Positions 1-13,194 of a DNA stretch of 64,000 bases are shown here, piece by piece; the stretch's first letter is position 1, and every line of letters begins with the position of its first letter. Source of the stretch: Hevea brasiliensis (Eukaryota; Streptophyta; Magnoliopsida; Malpighiales; Euphorbiaceae); the NCBI RefSeq assembly GCF_030052815.1, contig NC_079496.1:8881100-8945099 (forward strand), read 5' to 3'. The notes under the pieces are model-generated. The model was not told the origin of the DNA and did no database searches. It saw only the letters and a program-made list of their open reading frames with translations. The translations under genes and the position numbers were made by a program.

Positions 1-54
1 TATTATTATTGGTTGTTTCATATCTTGTAACAGTTTAGCGTTACCTTTTGTTAG

Positions 55-887
55 GTTTGAACAACTTACTGCATGCCTATGAGGATAAATCAGCTTATGC
101 ATTGTGTACATTTTCTTTTGCTCTTGATGCTGACTCTGAACCAGTAACATTTAATGGGAAAACTATGGTACTCTTTAAAGTGTTTTTTAATCTTAATCAA
201 ATGATCTAATTATTCTTTAAGTGATAACATATGGTATTATTCTATTAAATGTGTTTGTTTTAAACCAACATTTGACTTGTTGCTCTATCCTTTAGGGAAA
301 AATAGTTCCTCCTAGGGGACCCAAGGATTTTGGATGGGATCCAATTTTTCAACCTGATGGCTATGAGCAAACGTAAGTTCAACTGATATTCATTTCTGTT
401 CCTGCTGTTATGTCTTTGTATTGAAACTCATAAATGCAAAGATTCAGCTAAATTTTTTATTTTCTCTTTCATCTAGTTTTGCAGAGATGTCAAAGGAAGA
501 AAAGAACAAAATTTCTCATCGATACAGGGCTCTTTCATCAGTGAAAGCCTACTTTGCTGAATCTGAGTTTGTGTTTAAGACTGATGACTCAAAGGAGAAT
601 GAGCAAAATGCATCTGACAAGAGTAAGAAAGATTCTTCTGTTGAAAATGAGAAAGGGGACTCCACACCTAACAATGAATCTAACAAGAGTAAGCTATTGT
701 TTTTCAAGTTCTATTTTTTTTTTTTTTTTTTTGGTTATTATTTTATAGTTTAACAACTATCAGTGTTAAGTTGTGCTTTGCTAATCTCAGTAATGGTTGT
801 TTGTCAGGGAAAAGGGAAGATGATGTAGATTCAGAAGCAACAGAAGAGGATGGATCTGGAAAAAAGGCTAATGTGGAAAAGAAGTAA
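55..887 (+). CDS. Inosine triphosphate pyrophosphatase (HAM1/ITPase family), 3' part of gene
   Basis: Four exons are visible: 55-167, 296-372, 477-688 and 808-887, all with GT-AG borders and consistent phase; the 5' exons lie outside the window. The encoded segments match plant ITPases: [18 protein letters not shown], then [18 protein letters not shown], then [18 protein letters not shown]. The family hydrolyses non-canonical purine triphosphates (ITP, dITP, XTP) to monophosphates and cleans the nucleotide pool; the FGWDPIF and SHRYRAL blocks belong to its conserved C-terminal half. After the usual end of the family (around FKTDD) the frame runs on for about 60 highly charged residues across the last intron, including a basic run NKRKRED and acidic stretches. 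The last intron starts just before a long T run. Family assignment is very secure; the role of the tail is unknown. Confidence 0.93.
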
Positions 888-3280
888 GCTCTTATTTTGG
901 GATGGAAGTCACAGAGGATATTGGCATTAGTTACTACATTTTGTTTGGGTAGAAGTATTTTTATCTAGTCGGAGTTGTTGGAGATGTACCATCTCCATGC
1001 AAATTCTAAATTATGTTTTTAAATGTGTAGAATCTATGAATTTTATTACTCTACCTAGTCAATATGAACCTTTTGAAATATTATATATGCTATTAAATTT
1101 TAGTAAATTGGTTGTCTTACGAGTATAATATAGTTTTTGTCTGATGCGATTGCAGCTGTTGGCTTTTAGTAAATTTTGCCTTTTGACGATTGCAAATCAA
1201 TATTTGTCAAATGCTGGACTAGCTGTTAATTGGATGTGTGTTTTCAGTTCGGAGTTTGTCTAAGAATCATGAATGGTTTTACAATTATTATATATATAAT
1301 TTTAATTGCATGTGAACTTCGTGTATTCATTTTTGGGTTTTTGGAGTTCTTGGGTTGAAATCTTGAGCTAATTTTTTTTTTTTCTTTTTTTAGCACTTAA
1401 TTATAGTATACTTTATGGTGACGGCTATGTTATCATTGGAATTGCTTTAAATCTAACATGCCAAAATTTGTATGAGAAGTGTCTTATCCTGCGTTGTTAT
1501 CTAGTTCATAAAAAAAAAATAATATATATAGATATAGAATTCTTTATTTGGCTTGAGACATGTCATAGTAATTTGATTTGTAGTGAAGAATTACAATAAA
1601 ATAACTTCAATTCAATATAACTCTAAATAAGTTCACATCTTAGCTGTTATAATGTGCTAGCGTTGTGATCCTTAATATTAAATGCTAAATTATAGGTCTT
1701 AGCTAGTTTATGACATTTTTTTTATTTTTAAAGAAATTGGTGAACTTCTTGATTAGAGAATTATTTTCTGCATTTGTGTTGTAGTCTCTGTTGTGTGGGG
1801 CTGTATATATTTTATTGGGTTAGTTAACCAAGTGTTTTAGACAGTATAGTTAAGCACTTTGGATTGGGCTAATGTTTGTTTCTCGCTTTGTTGTCTGGGT
1901 ATGTCTAGGGCTTGTATTGATTGCCCAACTAGCCCATTATGATAAAAAATAATAATAATAAATCGGATGGAAAGTAAATATGAGTAGGTTTATAATTGAT
2001 GTTCGTTTTGGGATGTATAATCAGCAATTCTTAAAGGTCAATTATTATATGAAGTCTAATCTTGATTGAAGGTCAAGTCTAACGACAATATATGGAACTT
2101 GATTCGAATTAAGATGAGGCCGTTTGGTTTGTTCCAATTACTAAGAAAGTAATTAATTTCACCTACCGTTTTTTAATGTGGAAACTTGTTTATTGCTATT
2201 TTTTAATTTTAATAATACTAGTTTATTTTAATTTATTTGAAAAAAGTCTTTGACATTCAGTAACATGTTCCAAATAAATAAAAAAAAAAAGTGAAATTAT
2301 TATTTTAACCCTTTTATACATTTTCTTCAATTTTCTTCTTTTATCTCTCTCTCCCACTCCAATTAATCAAACCTCACGACAACAAATCAAATTCAGAAGA
2401 AATACAACCAAAAAAAGAACAAAACTAAAAAAAAAAAAATCAACTAAGAAATCATAAAGAGCCTAAAAAAAATTAACAAGAGCAAAAGCCCATTAACAAG
2501 TCATGACAATTTTTTTTTCTTGTAATCTAATCATGCTATATATCTTTGGATTAAATTATATGATGAAAAGAACAAAGCAGAACCTCGTCCAAACAAATTA
2601 TTGGAAACATTTCTCTAGTTCCGTTTTGTCCAAACCATAAATTACTGCAATACAAGGTTTGAAAGTTGAAGGTGATGAGAGGAAACTGTGTGTGAAAACA
2701 ATTGGCTGACCTAAATGCTTAATGCTGGAGGGAAAGCTCTAGCAATGTTCATATGTATATATCATGCTGTGCTAGTTGGATAAGGAATTAAAATTGGCCC
2801 CATATCTCTTGCAGGGAAAGAACTTCTCACATGCTATATGGGGCCCCAACTCGCATGCAAAAGAATTTATTTCTTTTGCCCCAAACCACATTTGTGTTCA
2901 TATTGAACATGTCATGGAAAGTGAAGATTCACGTTGCCATTTCCATCTACTTTTGAGGAATAGCACAGGAACAAATAACCAATTTCCAATTTCCAATTAT
3001 CGATGATTGCTTGAACATCCTGTTAAATACAACATCCTGTTAAATAATTCACTTTACATCATGTGGATGTCGCAGTGCTGCATATGAAGCGATAACAAAG
3101 TGGGAGCCTGTTGCTTCCATTAACAGAGGCAAAAATAAAAAATAGCATAACAAATAACAAGAGGGTAAAAGATAAAGAGCATCACTGTTATATCGATGCA
3201 TCTTCTATAACGAAAACTTGAAATCCAGGCAACTGCTTGTATCACTAGACAAAAAGTAAAAACAAAAACACAAATTCATC
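888..3280. other. Intergenic region, 3' flank of ITPase to 3' flank of pectate lyase
   Basis: The first 100-200 nt are probably the 3' UTR of the ITPase gene. The rest is AT-rich with A and T runs and no recognised coding sequence. A 76-codon open frame at 2776-3006 matches no family I know and has no gene-like context. The last few hundred bases before 3655 are probably pectate lyase 3' UTR and flank. Confidence 0.5.
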
Positions 3281-3654
3281 CAAATCCTATAGACTCAAAA
3301 GACTAGAAAGACTGACACTGTAGACCCAAAGGATTGCTTCAATGGTGGTTAGAAGGAAAGGGCACAGGGCAACTGAAAAAAAGAACAACGCTTCTGCACC
3401 TGCTCCTAGAAGAATTGAATTGGGGTTTTTTCTTTTTTTCTTTTGGGGTTGAAGCAGGCCGAGGTTGAGAAGTAACAGAGAGGCAAACGGGAATGCAGAA
3501 AATATGGGTGTAAAATACAATGACATGCGTAAAAAATGTACACTTGCCAATACATTTGGTAATGCATAGAGGTAGGACCTGAAAGAAAAAATGGCTAAAA
3601 AAAAAGCAGAAATTAAACGGCGTATTTTGGCCAAAATTAATTGATCAGAGTGTA

Positions 3655-6600
3655 TTAGCATAAGCGTCCCGTGCGGCATGGAAGAGCACCTGCATTAGCA
3701 GTCATTGATCCAACCATGGAAGAAGACTTGGCACCCAAGCTTGAAGCACGAGCATAGCTAGCTGAAGCTCCAGCTCCAGATGGAGTGAAATAAGCGCCAT
3801 TCAGCAGAAGGTCACCCTCTGACCTCCAATTCCAGTTCTTCCATACGCCTGCAGCTGTTTCCACCCTCTTTGTCACCTGTTTAAAGCAAAACCCATCATC
3901 AAGAGTCAGTAAATTCATTTTGAACATTTTGTTGGGAGCATGATATGAAAGGGGGAAAGAGCAACAAGAGGTATTTGGTTATACCTCCTTTGCAAAAGGG
4001 TTAGTTGGTGCATTGTATCTGTTGCCCTGACTATTGATGGTGGGATTTGCACTTCCACCAATGGCATACATCTCCCAGTGAGTATAGTCGTTGTTAACTA
4101 CATGGAAGTATCCATGTCTGCACCTGCAATTTTCATTATTCAAAATCTTGTAAGTTCAGCTGAAACTAGAGATTTCCAATTATTGACAAATAGAAAAGAT
4201 TAACCTGAATGTTACCTTGGCATTCTCTGGATAAGTCCCTCCCCAAAATGGTTGTACGCGATGGTTGCTTGCATTTGCTTGTCTCTCGTATAGGAATCAC
4301 TGTGGCCCAACAGCATCACCTATTTTAAATTGCATATGAGGGACGTCATTATCTTTTACTAATTAATGAGGAAGCAAAAATTTTTGGAAGGGCCTAAGAA
4401 AAGTGAAGGAAGAAACCTCATTGTGGTGAGTGAAGTGGTTGTTGGAGATGGTAATGGCTGTCGAACCCATGATAGCATCAACAAGGCCATCAGCGCAATG
4501 AGAAAGGGAATTGTGGTCGACCCATATGTGGCTTGATCCAAAAAGAGAGATGCCATCGCCATCAGCCATTGTCCTCCACCCATAATGATCAGGTGAGCTT
4601 CTAACCATAGCATTACCAGTGGGCTTGCAGTCATGAATGTGGAGACCATGAATGATCACATTCGTAATAAATTGGATGGTGATGCACGCTCCATTAGCAA
4701 TATGGACATTAACCCCACGGCCATCAATTGTCTTGAAGCTGTTCATGATAAGTTCCTGCTTCAATTGGATCACCATGTCCCTTTTGAACACAATCCACAA
4801 GGGCTCATCCTGGATCACAGCGTGACGCAAAGTTCCAGGCTTTGGGTTGACGGGGTCATCATCACTGGGATCGGTAACTACATAGAACGGACCATCGCGG
4901 CCTCCAATGGCATTTCTGCCAAAACCAATTCCACACTCAGCAAGGCGCTTGCGGTTTTTCTCCCAATTGGGGTCACAGCGCCAGCAATCATCAATAGGAT
5001 TACCAGTTCCACATGAGAAATAGCCAAGCCTCCTCCTTTCAGTACTGTTGCGTATGCTCCTGCAATTTGAAAGTTAATTGCAAGTAATTAGTATCAAACA
5101 CTAACCACCATCTGTATTAATTAATTTTTGTATAAAAAGTTCGCAACTTTCACCATTTGTATCAAACAATTGCAGGGTGCAACAATAGTATTTCCTACAT
5201 GATGTGTGTTGTCGGTAGGGGGTAATTAATTTCTTTAGCTTGCAAAGAGCACAAGGAAGATGGACATTTTGTCATTTAGTAAGGAGCATTAAGCCTTCTC
5301 AGTTTTAACGTATAGAAATGGAAGCGGGTTTCTACTCGTTAGTATAGAAGCCAAAAGCACAAAATGGGTGCAAGAACGTTTTCTTTTGTCCTCTGGCTAT
5401 ACACGGCCCGAAGCTTTCGTATTGAAAAAAATGCAAGAAACTCACAACATCATCTTCAGCTAAAGCCTATCTATAAATGGTATCAAAATGAGAAAAGAAA
5501 AAACTGGGTAGCAGATAAAAAAAAATTAGGAAATTTCACAAAAACGCAAGGGCATGAGGGGAAATTGTGAAACCAAAAGCGGATACAATTCGTCAATAAT
5601 ATTATTCAACCAACACAACAAAATTAGTAACAGCATTTTAATGAAAATGGGTCAGCCGGGCTGCTCTAATACCAAATGGTTAGTAAGGGTAATAATATTA
5701 ATAATGGCCATCTCCTTCTAAACAACTACCCTAACTAACCACCAAATCCTATTCTACCAGTATTTGTGAAATTTTCAGGTATTTGATTATAATATCAATT
5801 GAGGGGTACATACATTTCGACCATGGCAACCACCTCTTCTGGGTCATCAACTGCGTGCTCATTTTTCCAGGCGTCAATATCTTCTCCAGAACTGAAATGA
5901 AAACCAACAAAAACTGAAGGGTTAGGTTATGAAAATGAACCAGACCTAAATGGGGCACGTGGCGGGCCCATGCAGCGAGTATACACACACAAAGTAAAAC
6001 GCTTGGTGTGGTAGTCTGTGCAGTGCTCGCTGCTCAAGGTCCAGTAAAACCGTTAAAACCTTAATTTTTTTATGAGATAGAGAGAAAAAAAAAAAAAGAC
6101 GAGCGAGGCGACCCGTCGGCGAGGCAAGGCGTCAAATGACTAAACTATCCCTACATGTTTTCCTCTTTGTGGGTTATGGAATAAAGAGAAAGGATGGTGG
6201 GTGGAATACGAAGAACTGACAATAACCGAATAAACGATCTAGATGCAAACATCCAGGATCTGGACGGTTGAGATTCTCGAAAAACAGTTATATTGAAAAA
6301 AGTGCTAATCTATTGACCATCAATGGTCAAACCAAAGGAATTACATATAGACCAACGGCGGAGATCGTTTTGGATAAGAAAGTGAAGGGAGAAAGACACG
6401 AGTAACTGTAAAGTTAAACGTCGTGAGTAGTTTTGTTCTTTTCATTACCTTGCAGCCATTGATGAATTCTTGGAACTCTGCAACTTCTCTGTTTCCTCAT
6501 TCCTGTAAAACAACAACAAACGAAAATTAGAGGACATCAATAAGGCCTTAAAGGGAAATTGTACCCTCTCTGTCACTGCGTAGCTCATTAAAAGCCATGT

Positions 6601-7180
6601 GACCTCTCATACCACTCCTTGCAGAGAGAGAAAGAGACGAATAATAAATGAGTAACAACTTTTGAAAGCTCTGTGAGAAAGGTATTAATGGAGTCGCCAA
6701 CAAATGGTTAATAAGACGCAAGAAGCCCAAAATCTTGAAAGATATTTAAGAACATGAAAAAGGTATTCATGAAACGCTTATTTTCGCTAAGAATTCAAGA
6801 GGAAACAAAATTTGTTCTGAAAACTACATGGATGCGAGATAATGCGGTTAAACCTTTGATTCTAAAATCCAAAGAAAAAGAAAATGAAAGAATCAAAGTC
6901 AAATGAAAAAACAACCAGAGAGTGAATATAGTAAAACAGGGGAAGCTCTGTTTCTCTTGTACATGAAGCAGCACACACTCAAAGAAGCAAGAACCAAATG
7001 ACAGCCATTTCCAAAATCCAAGAAAGTAAAAGGCTTATATGTATATAAACATGCATGTATATACCTGGAAAGACCAGATATCCCGTCGTTCCGAACAGTG
7101 GCTGCAACTCCGACGAACATGAGCACAAGCACCGCCGCGCAAACACAAACCCACTTGGAAGGCACCGCCATTGACACCAT
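3655..7180 (-). CDS. Pectate lyase (polysaccharide lyase family 1), seven exons
   Basis: Coding exons on the minus strand are 7180-7065, 6502-6449, 5891-5814, 5059-4417, 4319-4216, 4123-3985 and 3876-3655. All borders are GT-AG and the lengths sum to 1356 nt, giving 451 residues. Residues 1-28 look like a signal peptide, so the enzyme is probably secreted to the cell wall, where pectate lyases cleave de-esterified homogalacturonan by calcium-dependent beta-elimination. Visible PL1 hallmarks are [20 protein letters not shown] (about 249-268), [20 protein letters not shown], and the catalytic R-x-P-x-x-R motif as RMPRCR (329-334). The C-terminus ([17 protein letters not shown], then the Ser/Ala/Gly-rich end finishing CRTGRLC) is typical of plant pectate lyase-like proteins. 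The chosen ATG lies about 120 nt downstream of a TATA box and directly precedes the signal peptide. Nothing looks broken. Confidence 0.95.
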
Positions 7181-7302
7181 TTCCTCTCTCTCTTTTTCCT
7201 CTGTTAGTAATGTTAATGTAGCAGAGAAAGTAAAAGGGAAAAAGCGGAGAGGATTGAAAGAACGAGTGTCTAGTCAGAGAAAATAGCTGCAACAAAGCGA
7301 AC

Positions 7303-7310
7303 TTTTTATA
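7303..7310 (-). promoter_or_regulatory. TATA box of the pectate lyase gene
   Basis: On the minus strand the sequence reads CTATAAAAAGT, ending 122 nt before the start codon at 7180. That leaves a leader of roughly 90-100 nt, a normal spacing for a plant promoter. Inferred from sequence and position only. Confidence 0.6.
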
Positions 7311-8235
7311 GAGCCCACCTAGAAGACGAAACAGCAAACGTCCTTAACGTCGTTAAATAACCGAAACTCTTTTTTATTTTTTATTTTTTCTTTAGTAAAT
7401 GTTTTGAAACTCCATGGCTAGTGTGGTTAGGTCCACTTTAACCTAAACCAACGCTCGTTAACTAACCCGTAACCGCTTGGCCTCTCTCCGTCGCGGTAAC
7501 TAAAAAATTACTATAACTAACCATAACGATTTAACCGTAGAGATGCCATGTAAGTAGTCCGTACACGAGCTGCAGATTTCACGGTTTCCGGCTGATTTCC
7601 CGGTGAATAAAGACACACTTCTATAGTTCTATGTCAGTGTCAAGGGCAATTTGATCTCTAAAATTTATCTTATATTATATTTTAACCTTTAACTTTTATA
7701 AAATATTATAGTTTAATCTTAAATTTTTTAAAATTATTTTTTTAATTTCTCAATTTTATATTATATTACATTTTAATTTTTATAATTTAAATTTTACTAT
7801 TAAATTAAATATTCATGTTAATATTTATATATAATTATAAATGAAAAATATTAAGGATAAATATGTAATGTAATAGTAATCATATTTATTTTTATTTTTA
7901 TGTATAACATGCAATATGAAGTAATGCTGTTAAACCCAATGAGAAAAAGAGATTCTCAAAATAAAAATAAAATAAAATAAAATAAAAAGACAAAGAGGAG
8001 AAAAATTAGCAATGGCAATTGGCATTATATTATACTGAGCACTTGATTGGCTATTGGGTTTCAGGAGGCAAGATCATGGTGTCATGCGAGACGCAAGTGG
8101 GGAGCATCATAGCAATTTCTCACGCTTTCTTCAAAAAGCTTTTATTTACAGTTTTACCCTCATATCATCATGTACAAAAAGGTGCACCCAACATTATGAT
8201 GCACTTAACAGAATTAGGACCATTGACTAGGAGGA
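7311..8235. other. AT-rich intergenic DNA upstream of pectate lyase
   Basis: The part nearest 7311 is probably promoter. From about 7640 to 7990 the sequence is low-complexity A/T with AAATA/AAAAT runs. A 74-codon frame at 8019-8243 has no recognisable domain. No gene is supported. Confidence 0.5.
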
Positions 8236-8242
8236 CCGAATG

Positions 8243-8737
8243 AGAATTATTCGGTTTGAATTGAATAAATCGAATTTAATTATTTTAATTTAATAATTTG
8301 ATTTGGTTTTTAAAGTAATTCAGTTCAATTCGATTTTAAATTTTAAAAATTTTAATTATTTCGATTCGATCGATTTTAAAGAGAAAAAATCAAAAATTTA
8401 ATTGAATTATTTTATTAATTTTTAAATTACTTTATTTTTATAGGAAATTTATATATTATATGTATTATTATATATATAAATTATTTAATTTTATTGATTA
8501 ATGATTATTAGGTTCAAATTAAGTCAAAATCAAATTAAATAACTTGAAAATTAAGTATAAATAAAAAAATTAATTAAAATTTAAAAATCAATCGGTTCGA
8601 ACCGAATCAAATTAAGACGGTTCGATTTGATTCAATTATTTTATACAGTTCGATTCGATTTCTAAAATATAGCAATTCAGTTAATTCAGTTTTGTTAATT
8701 CAGTTTGATTCAATTTGGACCAAATGTTCAACTCTAA
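8243..8737. mobile_element. Putative non-autonomous terminal-inverted-repeat element
   Basis: The left end (GAATTATTCGGTTTGAATTG) and the reverse complement of the right end (GAACATTTGGTCCAAATTG) are imperfect inverted copies. Both ends are rich in TTCGATT/GGTTCGA units, a look common to small non-autonomous plant elements. The interior is AT-rich and non-coding. No clean target-site duplication is visible, so the borders are approximate. Confidence 0.4.
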
Positions 8738-11083
8738 ACAAATTTGCCATGGATAAAATTAAAGCGTCTGTTAAGGGGTTTTGACTTTTGGCCATTCATA
8801 TTTACTTATGGGTTAATTTATTTGATTATGGGATAGAAGTATAGAGAGCAAAGGCCCACAAAACCCATCAAATGATGAAAACATGCATGAAGTAGATTTG
8901 TTGCCTTGATATACAAGCGAGGGGGCTTTAGGACATCCACTCAATTGCGTCTTTACAAAACAAAGAAAAGGTATAGATTTTGTAGGGAAGCAAAAAATTA
9001 TGGCGGGTCTATGCTCAGCACCTTTGTTTTTACTTTTTTACTTTGGATAAAGTGAGGTGCAGCCAAGATTGGACCAGTTCCAGGCAGGAATGTTCTCTAA
9101 TTTACTTGGACAATTGAACATGAATCCCGGGTCTCGACACCAACTCATTGCTTCATCATTTCTTCCACCTTCTAAATTGAGTTTTGCTAGCTGTTGAATT
9201 ACTTGTGACAAATATTTTTATTATTTTCCATAATTAATTTCAAAAAAACTATTTAAACTCATATTTTTTTTAATAAAATAATATTTTTAAGTTAACCATT
9301 GCCAGAACCCATATATATATATACAAGTCCATTCACAATTAGGTTGTCATTTCATGTAAATTATCTTATATGAAGTAAGTAATGTATCATATAATTTTTT
9401 TAATATATATATATGGCAACTTAGCAAGTAGTGCCATGAAATTATTAAAAATAAAAAATTAAAATAAATAACAAATAGACCTTAAAATTCTAATTTTTGT
9501 CTATATATGCCCACAAATTGATAATTAATCACATTTCAATTTAAAAATAAATATGAATCTTAATTTCCGTTTATATAATCACCTGTTGAGGAGATTAATC
9601 ATATTTTAACTTGAAAAAATAATAATAATAACAATGTCAAAATACACTCATGAATAGATAATTAATCACATTTCGACTTAAAAAAAATATAAATCTTAGT
9701 TTCCATTTATATATCATGTTAATTTAAAAGTGTTAAAAGTTATATTAAAGTTAAATTAGATGTGTTAATTATAAAAATTTTAAAATAATTAAATTATTTT
9801 TTAACGTCATTTAAAATGATATTTTTCTGAAAAAAGAAATTATTTTAGGGACAATTTCATAGCTTGCCATAAATGAAAATAAGTATATCCATGGAAATAA
9901 CGCTTTATGCCTTTGTGATAAATGATAATAATGAAAAAAAAAATTTTACAGTTGTTTTCTTCAAAAGGAAACATAATCAATTAATTTTATTTTATTTTAT
10001 TTTATTATAATGAATTGGCGTCACATGTCAATTTACGCCTATTATATTTTCTTATTTAATAAAAAATAAATCATAAAAGTATATATTTTGTTCTAATTTT
10101 AGAATGAAATCTGATGCTTATACTATATAGCCTGTCAACTTCCTATAATTGCATTAAATATTAATAAAAAAAAACTTTTTTAATAGAGAACATTATATAG
10201 AAATAACACATACTTTTAAAAAATTATAATAATTTTATCAAAATATGTTAAATTATATATCTAATAAATACGTGCTATTAAAAATGATATGAAATCTTAA
10301 AAAACTATTGAAATAACTATCGAATTATGTCCCAGCAAATCATAAAGGATGGAAGGAAACTTGAAATTCACAAAAGATGAAGCTAATACTTTCAAATATC
10401 AATTTAAATTGGGTTTTTAATTACAATATTTAAATTAATTGATATATTTATTCCTCATTTATTATGGCATTAAGCGTAGATTTGGTTCAGAGTTTAGACT
10501 ATAAATTCAAAATGAAATTGAGCAGAATTGATAAATGAAATGTGTTTAGTTTAATATAATAAGGAATCGAAATTCAATTCTTTAATAGTTATTGGATTGC
10601 TGTGAGTATTGATTATTGGAATTGGAATGAATATAACATTTTCATAATAAATATAAAATATATAGAAATTAAAAATACTATATTATGATATTTCTATTTG
10701 GATTCTTTTTATATATATTATTTATTTATTATATTTTAAATATTAATATATATTCATTAAATAATTTAAATAGATTTTTTTACAATAAAATTTAATTATA
10801 TATAGGTTATTAATTTTTATTTCACATGGCATGCATTTCTTGATTAAAAATTTAATAAATTATTTAAATAAAAATATTATTAATTAATATTTTAAATCTT
10901 TTACGAAGAAAATATTTTTTCCCTTTTTTATCACTAATTTTTTTGAAATTAAATGTAATGTGGAATATTGGAATGGGTTAATTAAAAATGGTATTGTTTT
11001 CACTAGAGCGATGTGTAAAGGGTAAAATAAATAAATAAAATAATATATCACCACAGAAAGTATGGTTGTGCATTAATTGTGTG

Positions 11084-11086
<3 letters not shown>
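8738..11086. other. AT-rich intergenic DNA
   Basis: About 2.3 kb with no supported gene. Around 9440-9720 there are repeated phrases such as AATTAATCACATTTC and AAATCTTA, suggesting old duplication or a degraded element. From 10480 to 10970 the sequence resembles a decayed small element, but I could not find matching ends. Confidence 0.4.

Positions 11087-11166
<80 letters not shown>
11087..11166. repeat. Compound microsatellite (TA)n(TG)n
   Basis: An uninterrupted TA run to about 11135 is followed by a TG run to 11166. The 60-codon frame across it is a translation artefact of the repeat. Confidence 0.97.
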
Positions 11167-11167
<1 letters not shown>

Positions 11168-12433
11168 TTCTTTATATACGAAGGTCATATATAAAGTATG
11201 TACATGGTTTTTTGAATAAATCCTATTTATTTGTAGTCCAGTTTTTATTATTGATTTAAGAATTGAAATGGTGGTTAACTAATTTATTATGTGTTTTCTA
11301 TTGTCATCACATAAACATATATCATTAATTTAAGACTATAACCAAACAATAGAAAATATTTTCATGAAAAAAAATTTCTTTAAAAGAACTTATGAAAAAT
11401 ATTTTTCATATAAAAATTATTTATTTGAAATAAATGAAATTTTAGTGAAAAAATTTTAACATATTTTAAATTTTTATTTAAATTACATGAAATATTGGAG
11501 TGAATTAAAATATTTTAGATGATGATACAAATTAATTTCTTACAAATAATGTAATTTTCAACCTATGGAAAGAAAAGTTAACCCTTATAGTTCACAATTC
11601 ATAATAAAAGGTTTTCAGAATAAAAGGTTCAAGAGATTCAAAATAAGGAAAGGTGAAAATTTGTGTCTAATGGAGTATTATTTTTTAGTGCTCTGATATT
11701 TTTTATATATAGTATAGTTAATTAGTGAATTTAAATATATATATATATATATTATTTAATTAACTAGTTAAATCTCGAACTACCTATGTATGTTATACAC
11801 CTATAATTTACCAATAAATGACAACCATCATCATTAACATGAAAATACATATAAAATAGGAGCAATTGACATAAATGGAGGCAGAAAAGATGATAAACAT
11901 AGTCATTTATGTATGCATGAAGATGATGAGAGTATAAGAGGCTAATCCATTAATTGAATTAAGTAAGTGCTTGATGCAAGACCAACGTGCATGACCCCAA
12001 ATATTTGTCCCCAACTACAAGTGTAATGCACATGGAGTCAATCTTGGCCATGGAATTGCAATTTACATTGCTAAACAATCCCATTATTTCAAATAGTTTT
12101 CTTGTATTGGTCTATTGATTTTGACACGTATTGTGGATTAGATCTAATCCTTATTTCAATTGGGTGGATAATGACCATATAGACCAAGCATGTGTGTAGC
12201 ATGTGGATGGTGGAACCATGGGATATTTGGGTACCACTTGTATCACATCATTCCCTCCTTTTGCATGCTACTGAAAAATACTTATTGTTCTTTTGTCTTG
12301 TAAATGCATCTTTATTTATACTCTTTTTGATTTTCCAATTTCTTTCTATTATTTTTTGGGAATTTAAGGCTATATATTGCGGCTCAAAGAGGAAAAATTT
12401 TCCTTAGAGCTATGGCCAACGGGCCAATTGCAA

Positions 12434-12436
<3 letters not shown>

Positions 12437-12480
<44 letters not shown>
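12437..12480. repeat. Microsatellite (TA)n
   Basis: A perfect TA run of about 22 units in AT-rich intergenic DNA. The surrounding sequence (11.2-13.1 kb) holds no supported gene. Confidence 0.97.
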
Positions 12481-12482
<2 letters not shown>

Positions 12483-13194
12483 TAATTTTATTAAACCTCA
12501 AGGATTGAGTTGTAGTTTGCCCATATATTTGGGATGGACCCGAATTCAACACTTTGTTTTGTTTTGTTTCGTTTTCTAAAAATGGCCAAAACATATGACA
12601 ATTTCGATTGAAGTCATAACTTAAATTCTTTCTTTTTGTATTGAGAAATTAATTCTAACATTAATGATAACCTTCAAACTCAAGCTTTGTGATTAGTTGG
12701 ACCAAATCCAAAATATTTGTGGTAGTGATAATGGGGGTTAAGGTTTTAAGGGTATTATTTTATTTATTTATTATTTAATTTGAGCTTGATTAAATTTGAG
12801 CTTGATTAAGAAACTAATCAAACCTACTCTTTGCTTAAAACTTCAACTCTGCTTCGTTAATCAATTTGGTAAGAAATTGAACAAAATTAAGTACATTTTG
12901 TTGATTGATTTATAGTCATGGCACCAAACATATGCTTAAAATTTTCATTTTATCGAAAGGTGATGATGTCGTTTTGATTGATTAGTCATTGTCTTAACTC
13001 AATATAACAATATAATTTGTGTAGCTAATAAGGGATATATTATACACCTAACTAATATGAGAAGAAGAAATAATCAAATGGCTTTAGACCAACAAAGACA
13101 ATGGCTTTATATGTTAACCCCACAGTCACATGGGTTGATCTCTTTTCTCTACCAACCTTTAGATTCTTTCTATGTTTAACTTATTCTCAAAAGT

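Noticed and set aside
2776..3006. 76-codon open frame
   Set aside because: No recognised domain, no clear promoter or splice context, and an isolated frame of this size is expected by chance.
4633..5016. 127-codon frame on the plus strand
   Set aside because: Antisense shadow of the large pectate lyase exon.
11077..11259. 60-codon frame with Tyr-Ile and Cys-Val repeats
   Set aside because: Translation of a TA/TG microsatellite.
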